Below are positions 7,933 through 15,444 of a DNA stretch of 64,000 bases, one piece after another (the stretch's first letter is position 1; each line of letters opens with the position of its first letter). The stretch is from the NCBI RefSeq assembly GCF_006716205.1, contig NZ_VFOQ01000002.1, positions 310,001 through 374,000 of the forward strand, in the 5' to 3' direction. The position numbers and the translations under genes are program-made. Source of the DNA: Oryzihumus leptocrescens (GTDB lineage Bacteria; Actinomycetota; Actinomycetes; Actinomycetales; Dermatophilaceae). The notes below the pieces were generated by a model that did not search any database, was not told the DNA's origin, and was given only the letters and a program-made list of their open reading frames with translations.

Positions 7933-8907
7933 GTGCCTGCTGTGTCCGTGTCCGACCTGACCGTCCTGCCCCGCGTGCCGGCGCTGTCCCCGGTCGCGAC
8001 CCAGCGCCCCGTGGTGTCGATCACCAGCGCGCCGTCGTCGTTCGAGGGTGAGGGGTTCCCGGTCAAGCGCGCCTTCGCCGGCGTCGACCTGCGCCTGCTC
8101 GACCCGTTCATCCACATGGACGAGATGGGCGAGGTCGACTATGCACCGGGTGAGCCCAAGGGCACGCCGTGGCACCCGCACCGCGGCTTCGAGACGGTGA
8201 CCTACATCATCGACGGGATCTTCGACCACCAGGACTCCTTCGGTGGCGGCGGCACCATCACCAACGGCGACACCCAGTGGATGACCGCCGGCTCGGGGAT
8301 CCTGCACATCGAGGCCCCGCCGGAGCACCTCGTCGTCAGCGGCGGCCTGTTCCACGGGTTCCAGCTGTGGGTGAACCTGCCGAAGTCCGACAAGCTGCAG
8401 GCCCCGCGCTACCAGGACCTGCGCTCCGGCGAGGTCGCGCTGCTCAGCTCGGCCGACGGTGGTGCGCTGTTGCGCGTCATCGCCGGTGACGTGGCGGGCG
8501 TCGCCGGTCCCGGCTCGACGCACACGCCGATGACCATGATCCACACCACGATCCACCCCGGCGCCGAGCTCGAGCTGCCGTGGCGCGAGGACTTCAACGC
8601 CCTCGTCTACGTCATGGGCGGCAACGGGTTCGTCGGCCCCGGGCAGTCGCCGATCGGCACCGGCCAGCTCGCCGTCATGGGCCGGGGCTCGGCGCTGCGG
8701 CTGTCGGCGGCGCAGGGCCAGGAGGCCCGCTATGCCGGGGGCATGGAGGTGCTGATCCTGGGTGGCGCGCCGATCCGCGAGCCGATCGCCTGGGCCGGGC
8801 CGTTCGTCATGAACACCCGCGCCGAGCTGGTGCAGGCCTTCGAGGACCACAACGCCGGCCGCCTCGGCCAGCCCGTCCCGCACGGCGACGTGGGCGGCAC
8901 CGCCTGA
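7933..8907 (+). CDS. Pirin family protein
   Basis: A 324-residue bicupin. The N-terminal pirin domain has the metal site (PHRGFETVTYIIDG, with His ligands, and GDTQWMTAGSGILHIE), and a C-terminal pirin_C domain follows (about residues 200-290). I chose the GTG at 7933 because GAGGAG sits six bases upstream; a TTG 30 bases earlier would place the start inside the putative operator. Pirins are iron-binding proteins of varied function, some acting as quercetinases and others as regulators of metabolism; the substrate here cannot be told. It is a single gene with its own promoter. Confidence 0.9.
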   Translation: MPAVSVSDLTVLPRVPALSPVATQRPVVSITSAPSSFEGEGFPVKRAFAGVDLRLLDPFIHMDEMGEVDYAPGEPKGTPWHPHRGFETVTYIIDGIFDHQDSFGGGGTITNGDTQWMTAGSGILHIEAPPEHLVVSGGLFHGFQLWVNLPKSDKLQAPRYQDLRSGEVALLSSADGGALLRVIAGDVAGVAGPGSTHTPMTMIHTTIHPGAELELPWREDFNALVYVMGGNGFVGPGQSPIGTGQLAVMGRGSALRLSAAQGQEARYAGGMEVLILGGAPIREPIAWAGPFVMNTRAELVQAFEDHNAGRLGQPVPHGDVGGTA

Positions 8908-8930
8908 CCCAGCCACCCGGCATACCTCGC

Positions 8931-8997
8931 CCGGACGCAGCACATCCGTCGTTCCCGCCCCTTCCGGGGTGCGAAACGACGGATGTGCTGCGTTCGG
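8931..8997. terminator. Long hairpin between convergent genes (pirin / NiCoT)
   Basis: Perfect 18-base arms at 8936-8953 and 8975-8992 (CGCAGCACATCCGTCGTT and its complement), extendable by about five pairs including one G-T. The 21-base loop holds a small CCCC/GGGG stem. No T-tract follows on either strand. It lies between two genes that end toward each other, so a two-way terminator is the simple reading. Confidence 0.75.
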
Positions 8998-9026
8998 TGG
9001 GGCGCTCGGTATGCCGGGTGCTCGCC

Positions 9027-10145
9027 TCAGTCGGCGAGGCTCGCCTCCCAGCGCTGCTCGATCCGGCCGAAGCGCCACACCGCCAGGGCCAGCGCCCACG
9101 TGGCGACGAACAGCCCGACGATCCAGAAGCCGACGTCGTTGAGGTTGATCGCGGCGATGGCGGCCAGCGGGCCGGTGGTGATGTCGAGCTTCTCGGCGAG
9201 CAGGCCGACCAGCTCGATGACGCCGATGACCAGCGCGACCGCAACGGACAGCGCCGTGACGGTGATGTTGTAGTAGATCTTGCGGACCGGCTTGGAGAAC
9301 GCCCAGCCGTAGGCGAAGTTCATGAACGAGCCGTCGATGGTGTCCAGCAGCGACATGCCCGCGGCGAAGAGCACCGGCAGGGTGAGGATCGCCCACCACG
9401 GCAGGCTCGCGGCCGCGGCCCCGCCGGCCACGACGAGCAGCCCGACCTCGGTGACGGTGTCGAAGCCGAGGCCGAACAGGAAGCCCGTGGGGTACATGTG
9501 CCACGGCTTGCTCACCGCGCGGGTGACCCGGCCCAGCACGCGGTTGAGGAAGCCGCGGTTGTTGAGGTGCTGCTCGAGCGCGGCCTCGTCGAAGTGGCCC
9601 TGCCGCATCCGGCGGAACACCTTGAGGATGCCCACCAGCGCCGCGAGGTTGACCAGGCCGATGGCGATGAGGAAGAAGCCGGAGACCGAGGTCCCCCAGA
9701 CGCCCGTCGCCTGCTGCAGCGAGGACTGGTCGTTGCTCAGCTGGCCGGCCAGCGCGCGGATCCCGAACGCGAGCAGCGCCACCATGACGAAGACGACCGA
9801 GCTGTGCCCGAGGCTGAACCAGAAGCCCACGCTCATCGGGCGCTTGCCCTCGCTCATGAGCTTGCGGGTGGTGTTGTCGATGGCGGCGATGTGGTCGGCG
9901 TCGAAGGCGTGCCGCATGCCCAGGGTGTAGGCGGTCACGCCCAGCCCGATCCCGAACAGCTGGCCGCCCACCTGGTAGTGCGCCGGGCTGACCAAGCCGA
10001 TGAGCACGCCCCAGCCGACGAGGTGCAGCGCGGCGATGAAGCCTGCCATGCCCCACAGGCTGCGCCGCTCCGCCGGGCCCAGGCCCCACCGGCCGCGCGG
10101 TGCGGCGTCGCCGGTCTGGGTCGGGGGCGCGGCGGTGAGGGTCAT
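9027..10145 (-). CDS. Nickel/cobalt permease, NiCoT family
   Basis: A 372-residue membrane protein with about eight helices. It has the NiCoT signature HAFDADHIAAIDN at residues 79-91 and later family motifs (GFDTVTEVGLL; GMSLLDTIDGSFM). It imports Ni2+ or Co2+ with high affinity, for urease, hydrogenase, Ni-SOD or cobalamin use. A longer frame exists upstream, but the ATG at 10145 gives the usual N-terminus and has a -10-like TAGGCT seven bases before it, so the mRNA is probably leaderless. A Nur-like box overlaps the inferred -35. Which metal is preferred cannot be read from the sequence. Confidence 0.92.
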   Translation of the reverse strand: MTLTAAPPTQTGDAAPRGRWGLGPAERRSLWGMAGFIAALHLVGWGVLIGLVSPAHYQVGGQLFGIGLGVTAYTLGMRHAFDADHIAAIDNTTRKLMSEGKRPMSVGFWFSLGHSSVVFVMVALLAFGIRALAGQLSNDQSSLQQATGVWGTSVSGFFLIAIGLVNLAALVGILKVFRRMRQGHFDEAALEQHLNNRGFLNRVLGRVTRAVSKPWHMYPTGFLFGLGFDTVTEVGLLVVAGGAAAASLPWWAILTLPVLFAAGMSLLDTIDGSFMNFAYGWAFSKPVRKIYYNITVTALSVAVALVIGVIELVGLLAEKLDITTGPLAAIAAINLNDVGFWIVGLFVATWALALAVWRFGRIEQRWEASLAD

Positions 10146-10152
10146 GGGTCCG

Positions 10153-10193
10153 AGCCTAGGGAGGCGCGGCCTCTTGTTGCAACTCTCTCGCAA
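10153..10193 (-). promoter_or_regulatory. NiCoT promoter with Nur-like box
   Basis: On the minus strand TTGCAA (10177-10182, a palindrome) acts as -35, an 18-base spacer follows, then TAGGCT (10153-10158) as -10, then seven bases to the ATG. The same region reads TTGCAA-CTCTC-TCGCAA (10177-10193), one mismatch from the Streptomyces Nur consensus tTGCaa-N5-ttGCAA. Binding would cover the -35, fitting nickel-dependent repression of a nickel importer. A second dyad, TTGCGATACGCAA, lies at 10213-10225. Confidence 0.6.
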
Positions 10194-10311
10194 TAAGCAC
10201 CGACGCGAGGATTTGCGATACGCAACGTAGCGAATCTATTCTTGACACGTCCCCACGGTGACCGCGCCGCACCCCGGCGCCGGCGCCACCGACTCCCCAC
10301 CAGGAGACGCC

Positions 10312-10479
10312 ATGACCACCCGCGTTCTTCGCCGCCAGCAGCCCCGCAGCTACCCGTACGACGCGGAGCACCGCCCGGTGCCCTACGCCGAGGTCCAGCG
10401 CGACGTCGGCTCCAGCCTCTTCCTCGGCGCGGTCGTGCTCATCGGCCTGATGACGCTGATCGTCCTCGGCCTCGTCTGA
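10312..10479 (+). CDS. Small single-helix membrane protein, divergent from NiCoT
   Basis: A 55-residue protein starting at an ATG with AGGAG about six bases upstream. The first ~32 residues are polar and Arg/Gln/Tyr-rich; the rest is one hydrophobic helix (about residues 34-54) reaching the C-terminus. I see no cysteines or histidine clusters that would argue for metal binding, although it shares a control region with the nickel/cobalt permease. The family is not recognised. The good ribosome site and G/C third-position usage support a real gene. Confidence 0.6.
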   Translation: MTTRVLRRQQPRSYPYDAEHRPVPYAEVQRDVGSSLFLGAVVLIGLMTLIVLGLV

Positions 10480-10572
10480 GCGCACCCCCAGCGGCCCGCA
10501 GCCACCCCGGAGTGACCGCACTCACGACCAGAATGTGAGCCGGAAGTCTGCCCAGTGGACACCCGCAGGCCC

Positions 10573-10587
10573 TAGGTTCGGGTCATG
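10573..10587 (+). promoter_or_regulatory. Leaderless start of pntAA
   Basis: TAGGTT at 10573-10578 lies exactly six bases before the ATG at 10585, with no ribosome site. This is the leaderless layout common in actinobacteria. A weak dyad CTCAC-N9-GTGAG (10521-10539) lies upstream. Confidence 0.55.
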
Positions 10588-11706
10588 TTGGTGGCCGTTC
10601 CTGCAGAGACCCGGCGCGGAGAGCGCCGGGTCGCCCTCACTCCTGACGCCGTCGCCACGCTGACTGCGCAGGGTCACTCCGTCCGCGTCGAGTCCGGGGC
10701 CGGCGCCGCCGCCCTCGCCTCCGACGAGGCCTACCGCGATGTCGGCGCCGAGGTGGTCGACGGAGACGTCCTCGCCGAGGCCGACCTCGTCGCGCACGTC
10801 CGTCCCCTCCTGCCCGAACAGGTCGCCCGCCTCAGGCGGGGGAGCACCACGGTCGGGTTCGTGACCGGCGCGGGCGAGCTGCCCGGCATACAGGCGTTGC
10901 GCGACAACGGGATCAGCGCACTCGCCATGGAGCTGGTGCCGCGCATCTCGCGCGCGCAGTCCATGGACGCGCTCACCTCGCAGGCGCTGGTCGCCGGCTA
11001 CCGCTGCGCGCTCGAGGCGGCCATGCGGCTGCCGCGGTTCTTCCCCCTCTTCATGACCGCCGCGGGCACCGTCCCGCCGGCCAAGGTGCTCGTCCTCGGC
11101 GCCGGTGTCGCCGGGCTGCAGGCCATCGCCACCGCCCGGCGGCTCGGCGCAGTGGTCGAGGCCTACGACGTGCGCCCGTCGTCGGCCGACGAGGTGAAGT
11201 CGATGGGCGCGACGTTCCTCGACCTCGGCCTCGACGCGGTCGAGGGCACCGGCGGCTACGCCCGAGAGCTGAGCGAGGACCGCGCCCGGCGCCAGCAGGA
11301 GGCGCTGACGCCGTTCATCAGCAAGTCCGACGTCGTCATCACCACCGCCGCGGTGCCGGGCCGCCCCGCCCCGCAGCTGGTCACCAAGGACATGCTCGCC
11401 GGTATGCCGGCCGGTTCCGTCGTCGTCGACCTCGCCGCCGAGAGTGGCGGCAACATCGAGGGATCCGTTGCGGGAGAAGAGGTCCAGGTCGGCGGGGTCC
11501 GGGTCTACGGCATGGCCGACCCCGCCTCGGCGATGCCCGTGGACGCCTCCCGGCTCTACGCCCGCAACGTCGTCAACCTGCTCGCCCTGGGCCTGTCCGA
11601 GGAGGGCTTCACGCTCGACCTCGACGACGAGGTGCTCGCCGGTGCGTGCATCGTGCACGACGGCGTGGTCCGCCACGCCCCGACCGCTGCTCTCCTGGAG
11701 GACTGA
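10585..11706 (+). CDS. pntAA: NAD(P) transhydrogenase subunit alpha part 1 (PntAA)
   Basis: A 373-residue soluble NAD(H)-binding subunit (domain I) of proton-translocating transhydrogenase, which moves hydride between NADH and NADP+ using the proton gradient. The N-terminus MLVAVPAETRRGERRVALTP is the family start, and the Rossmann motif GAGVAGLQAIATARRLGA with a downstream Asp (EAYDVR) marks NAD binding. The RQD-loop region around VGAxxDLAAESGGNIE is present. The three-gene split (pntAA-pntAB-pntB) is the form found in many actinobacteria and alphaproteobacteria. It overlaps pntAB by one base pair of codons (TGATG). Confidence 0.95.
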   Translation: MLVAVPAETRRGERRVALTPDAVATLTAQGHSVRVESGAGAAALASDEAYRDVGAEVVDGDVLAEADLVAHVRPLLPEQVARLRRGSTTVGFVTGAGELPGIQALRDNGISALAMELVPRISRAQSMDALTSQALVAGYRCALEAAMRLPRFFPLFMTAAGTVPPAKVLVLGAGVAGLQAIATARRLGAVVEAYDVRPSSADEVKSMGATFLDLGLDAVEGTGGYARELSEDRARRQQEALTPFISKSDVVITTAAVPGRPAPQLVTKDMLAGMPAGSVVVDLAAESGGNIEGSVAGEEVQVGGVRVYGMADPASAMPVDASRLYARNVVNLLALGLSEEGFTLDLDDEVLAGACIVHDGVVRHAPTAALLED

Positions 11707-12017
11707 TGGACGGCATCACCCTGCTGACGATCTTCGTGCTGGCGGTGTTCGTCGGCTTCGAGGTGGTCTCCAAGGTGTCGACGACGCTGCACACCCCGTT
11801 GATGAGCGGCGCCAACGCGATCCACGGCGTCATCCTCGTCGGCGCGATCATCGTCACCGGGCAGACGACCTCGACCGTCGGGCTGGTCCTCGGGCTGCTC
11901 GCGGTCGTCCTCGCCACGGTCAACATGGTCGGCGGCTTCGTGGTCACCGACCGGATGCTGGAGATGTTCAAGGGCCGCGGCCAGCGCCCCGCCGCCTCGC
12001 AGGAGGCCGGTCGATGA
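11706..12017 (+). CDS. pntAB: NAD(P) transhydrogenase subunit alpha part 2 (PntAB)
   Basis: A 103-residue membrane subunit with three helices, the N-terminal part of the proton channel domain (dII). The conserved segment FEVVSKVSTTLHTPLMSGANAI fits the family, as does the late TVNMVGGFVVTDRML. The start overlaps the pntAA stop and the end overlaps the pntB start (ATGA), giving a fully coupled three-gene operon. Confidence 0.95.
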   Translation: MDGITLLTIFVLAVFVGFEVVSKVSTTLHTPLMSGANAIHGVILVGAIIVTGQTTSTVGLVLGLLAVVLATVNMVGGFVVTDRMLEMFKGRGQRPAASQEAGR

Positions 12018-13510
12018 GGCTGCTCGACACCACCTGGACCTCGCTGGGCTACCTCGTCGCCGCGGTCTGCTTCATCCTCGCGCTCAAGGGCCTCTCCTCC
12101 CCGGCCACGGCCCGGCGCGGCAACCTCATCGGCGCTGCCGGTGCGGTGCTCGCGGTGCTCGTGGCGTTCCTGTCCACCGACCTCGAGCACGTGCTGCTCA
12201 TCCTGCTGGCCATCGCCGTGGGCACGGCGCTCGGTGTCCCCGCCGCGCGGCGGGTCGCGATGACCCAGATGCCGCAGCTGGTCGCCCTGTTCAACGGCGT
12301 CGGTGGCGCTGCGGCCGCGCTGGTCGCCGGCCTGGAGCTGACCCGCACCATGTCGTTGCCGGGCGTGGGCCAGGTGTCCGCCCTCGTCATCGGCAACAAG
12401 GGCTGGTTCGCCTACGCGCCGCTGAGTGGCAGCACCTTCGTGCCTCCGGTGACCGGCACGGCATACGTCGCAGCCGCGGCGGGCGCGTTCACCGTCCTCG
12501 TCGGTGCGGTGTCCTTCGCCGGCTCCGTGGTCACCTTCGCCAAGCTGCAGGAGATCATGACGACCCGGCCGGTCACCTTCCCCGGTGGCCCGGTCGTCTT
12601 CGGCGGGAGCCTGGCCGTCGCGGTGGGGCTCGCCGTCGCGATCGTCGTGGACGTCCGGAACGGCGAGGTCAACGGCCTGCTCGTCCTCGCCCTCGCGCTG
12701 GTGTCGATGCTGGTCGGTGTGCTGTTCGTGCTGCCGGTCGGCGGCGCCGACGTGCCGATCGTCATCTCCCTGCTCAACGCGTTCACCGGCCTGACCGTCG
12801 CGGCCAGCGGCTACGTCCTCGACAACGTCCTGCTCCTCGTCGCCGGCACGCTCGTCGGCGCCAGCGGCACCATCCTGACCCGGCTCATGGCCGCGGCGAT
12901 GGGCCGCAGCCTGGCCTCGATCCTGTTCGGCGCGTTCCGCCAGAAGGCGGCCGGTCCGGCCGGTCCGGGTGAGGAGCGACCGGTGCGCTCGGGCTCGCCG
13001 GAGGACGTCGCGATCCTGCTCGGCTACGCCCGCAAGGTCATCATCGTCCCCGGCTACGGCCTGGCCGTCGCCCAGGCGCAGCACACGATCCGCGAGCTCG
13101 CCGAGCTGCTCGAGGCGCGCGGCGTCGAGGTCCTCTACGGCATCCACCCGGTCGCCGGCCGGATGCCGGGCCACATGAACGTCCTGCTCGCCGAGGCCAA
13201 CGTGCCCTACGAGGCGCTCAAGGAGATGGACGAGGTCAACCCGCAGTTCGCGACCACCGACGTCGCCCTCGTCGTGGGCGCCAACGACGTGGTCAACCCG
13301 GCGGCCAAGACGACGCCGGGCGCACCGATCTACGGCATGCCGATCCTCGAGGTCTCCCAGGCCAAGCAGGTCGTCTTCCTCAAGCGCTCGATGCGCCCCG
13401 GCTTCGCCGGCATCGAGAACGAGCTGCTCTACGACCCGAAGACGACGCTGCTGTTCGGCGACGCCAAGGAGTCGCTGACCAAGGTCGTCGCCAGCGTCAA
13501 GGGCCTCTGA
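12014..13510 (+). CDS. pntB: NAD(P) transhydrogenase subunit beta (PntB)
   Basis: A 498-residue subunit with about nine N-terminal helices (rest of the proton channel) and a C-terminal NADP(H)-binding domain III. Domain III motifs are clear: GYGLAVAQAQHTIREL, GIHPVAGRMPGHMNVLLAEA and VGANDVVNPAAK. A short charged linker (about residues 315-330) joins the two parts. It completes the enzyme that supplies NADPH for biosynthesis. A strong hairpin follows the stop. Confidence 0.96.
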   Translation: MRLLDTTWTSLGYLVAAVCFILALKGLSSPATARRGNLIGAAGAVLAVLVAFLSTDLEHVLLILLAIAVGTALGVPAARRVAMTQMPQLVALFNGVGGAAAALVAGLELTRTMSLPGVGQVSALVIGNKGWFAYAPLSGSTFVPPVTGTAYVAAAAGAFTVLVGAVSFAGSVVTFAKLQEIMTTRPVTFPGGPVVFGGSLAVAVGLAVAIVVDVRNGEVNGLLVLALALVSMLVGVLFVLPVGGADVPIVISLLNAFTGLTVAASGYVLDNVLLLVAGTLVGASGTILTRLMAAAMGRSLASILFGAFRQKAAGPAGPGEERPVRSGSPEDVAILLGYARKVIIVPGYGLAVAQAQHTIRELAELLEARGVEVLYGIHPVAGRMPGHMNVLLAEANVPYEALKEMDEVNPQFATTDVALVVGANDVVNPAAKTTPGAPIYGMPILEVSQAKQVVFLKRSMRPGFAGIENELLYDPKTTLLFGDAKESLTKVVASVKGL

Positions 13511-13519
13511 CCCCACCCG

Positions 13520-13576
13520 CGAGGTCGACGAAACCCACACCTCCCGCACCGGGACGTGTGGGTTTCGTCGACCTCG
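13520..13576. terminator. Long hairpin between convergent genes (pntB / APC permease)
   Basis: A perfect 21-base inverted repeat (CGAGGTCGACGAAACCCACAC at 13520-13540, complement at 13556-13576) with a 15-base loop, ten bases after pntB. It has no T-tract. Same style as the hairpins at 8936 and 54112. Confidence 0.75.
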
Positions 13577-13605
13577 GCGCTCTCTCGGGACGGGCCCCAG
13601 ACACG

Positions 13606-13640
13606 GGTATGCCGCGCCGGGAGTCCCGGCGCGGCATACC
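13606..13640. terminator. Second hairpin, ends in GGTATGCC/GGCATACC
   Basis: A perfect 16-base inverted repeat (13606-13621 and 13625-13640) around a three-base AGT loop. The outer ends are the octamer GGTATGCC and its complement, which recur through the window. It lies 23 bases past the stop of the minus-strand permease gene, so it probably ends that transcript. Confidence 0.65.
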
Positions 13641-13663
13641 GATGGTGCGTGGTGGGGCGGCGG

Positions 13664-15169
13664 TCAGACCCGGTCGCCCGCGGTCTCGCCGAGCTCCATC
13701 GCGTCGACGCCCTCCTGGTCGGCCACCTCGAGGCGGCTGTTGCGGCGGGAGTAGAAGAAGTAGACGCCGAAGCCGAGGACCATCCAGATGAGGAACCGCA
13801 GCCAGGTCTCCACGCTGAGGTTGAGCATCAGGTAGAAGCAGACCAGGGCGGCGAAGATCGGCACGACCGGGTTGCCCGGCACCTTGAACGCCCGCTTGAG
13901 GTCGGGGCGGCGCTTGCGCAGCAGCGGGATCGCGATGGACACCAGGGTGAACGCCGCGAGCGTGCCGATGTTGACCATCTCCTCGAGCTTGCCGATCGGC
14001 GTGATCGAGGCGATCAGCGCGACGGCGGTGCCGATGGCGATGGTGATGGTGAGCGGGGTGCCGGTCTTGTGGTTGACCCTGGCCAGGCGCTTGGGCAGCA
14101 GCCAGTCGCGGCTCATGGCGAAGACGACGCGGGTCGCGCCGATCATCAGGGTCATGACGACGGTGGTCAGGCCGGCGACGGCGCCCGCGGCGATGATCGT
14201 GGCGAACCCGCCCTTGCCGACCGAGGCGAACGCGCTCGCCAGCGCTGCCTTCTCGTCGATCTTGTCGTAGCGCACCATGCCGGTGATGACGAGGGCGACG
14301 GCGATGTAGAGGACGGTGCAGATCGCCAGCGAGGCGATGATGCCCCGGGGCAGGTCGCGCTGGGGGTTCTTGGCCTCCTCGGCCGTGGTCGCGACGACGT
14401 CGAAGCCGATGTAGGCGAAGAACACGATCGAGGCACCGGCGACGATGCCCAGCACGCCGAACGTGGCCGGCTGGAAGCCGAACAGCAGCTGGATCAGCGG
14501 GGCGCCGAGGCCGCTGGAGGACTGGCCCTTGACCGACGGCGGGATGAACGGGGTGTAGTTCGAGGTCTTGACGTAGCCGATGCCCGCGAAGATCACGAAC
14601 AGCACGATGAAGAGCTTGAGCCCGACGAGGACGAGGTTGACCCGCATCGACTCCTTGATGCCGATGGCGATCAGCGTCGTGAGCGCGGCGACGAGCAGGA
14701 AGGCCAGGAGGTCGAAGTGCGAGCCCGGCGCGAGCGAGGCGGGCCACGTGATGCCGATCTTGCCCAGGAAGAGCTCGGCGTACTCCGACCAGCCCTGGGA
14801 GACGACGCTGGCGCCGAGCATCAGCTCGAGAAGCAGGTCCCAGCCGATGATCCAGGCGACGAGCTCGCCGAGGGAGGCGTAGGAGAACGTGTAGGCCGAG
14901 CCGGACACCGGCACGGTCGAGGCGAACTCGGCGTAGCACAGGGCCGCCAGGCCACAGCAGACCGCGCCGATGACGAACGAGATGACGATGGCCGGGCCGG
15001 CGTACTGGGCCGCCGCCTTGCCGGTGACGGTGAAGATGCCCGCGCCGATGATCACGCCGATGCCGAAGACGGTGAGGTCGAGCGCGCTGAGCCGCTTCTT
15101 GAGCTGGTGGCCCTCTTCGTCGGTCTCGGCGATCGACTGCTCGATCGTCTTGGTGCGCAACACACTCAT
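13664..15169 (-). CDS. APC-family cationic amino acid permease
   Basis: A 501-residue transporter with about twelve helices. The first helix motif VFGIGVIIGAGIFTVTG is the APC superfamily unwound-helix binding site, and FAYIGFDVVATTAEEAKNPQRDLP is the second signature, as in YfnA/CAT-type cationic amino acid transporters. I placed the start at the ATG at 15169, which has AAGGAGC upstream; the reading frame extends further but without support. The substrate (Arg, Lys, ornithine, polyamine or neutral amino acids) cannot be decided. Confidence 0.9.
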   Translation of the reverse strand: MSVLRTKTIEQSIAETDEEGHQLKKRLSALDLTVFGIGVIIGAGIFTVTGKAAAQYAGPAIVISFVIGAVCCGLAALCYAEFASTVPVSGSAYTFSYASLGELVAWIIGWDLLLELMLGASVVSQGWSEYAELFLGKIGITWPASLAPGSHFDLLAFLLVAALTTLIAIGIKESMRVNLVLVGLKLFIVLFVIFAGIGYVKTSNYTPFIPPSVKGQSSSGLGAPLIQLLFGFQPATFGVLGIVAGASIVFFAYIGFDVVATTAEEAKNPQRDLPRGIIASLAICTVLYIAVALVITGMVRYDKIDEKAALASAFASVGKGGFATIIAAGAVAGLTTVVMTLMIGATRVVFAMSRDWLLPKRLARVNHKTGTPLTITIAIGTAVALIASITPIGKLEEMVNIGTLAAFTLVSIAIPLLRKRRPDLKRAFKVPGNPVVPIFAALVCFYLMLNLSVETWLRFLIWMVLGFGVYFFYSRRNSRLEVADQEGVDAMELGETAGDRV

Positions 15170-15444
15170 ACTGGCTGCTCCTTGTGGGTGAGGTGTGCCT
15201 TCCCTGTGCACAGCGCTCGACACCATAGACCGAGCGCGCGCGGGTCGCCCATAGTGACGAAGCCAAAATGCGCCTTTTGCAGTAGTCCACATCATGGACG
15301 CCGGTCTTGTTGGGTGGACGCACGGGCGCGGTGTCGCCGCACGGACCTGCGGAACACAGGCCCCTGCTGTAGACCTGTTCCCCCGACTCCTGTCACCCCC
15401 TTGTTGTGGTGGCAGGCCGAACCCCCATGGGAAGGCAGGTCCGG
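15170..15444. other. Divergent intergenic region, no gene seen
   Basis: This 275-base gap separates the permease from the glutamate-synthase-like gene. It contains an AT-richer patch with a short dyad CAAAA-TGCGCC-TTTTG near 15263-15279, which could be a promoter or operator. I see no open frame with a ribosome site, no RNA gene and no riboswitch signature. Confidence 0.4.

Noticed and set aside
10146-10311. Cobalamin or nickel riboswitch before the NiCoT gene
   Set aside because: No B12-box, NiCo-motif stem or long leader is visible, and the -10 lies only seven bases before the start codon, leaving no room for a leader RNA.
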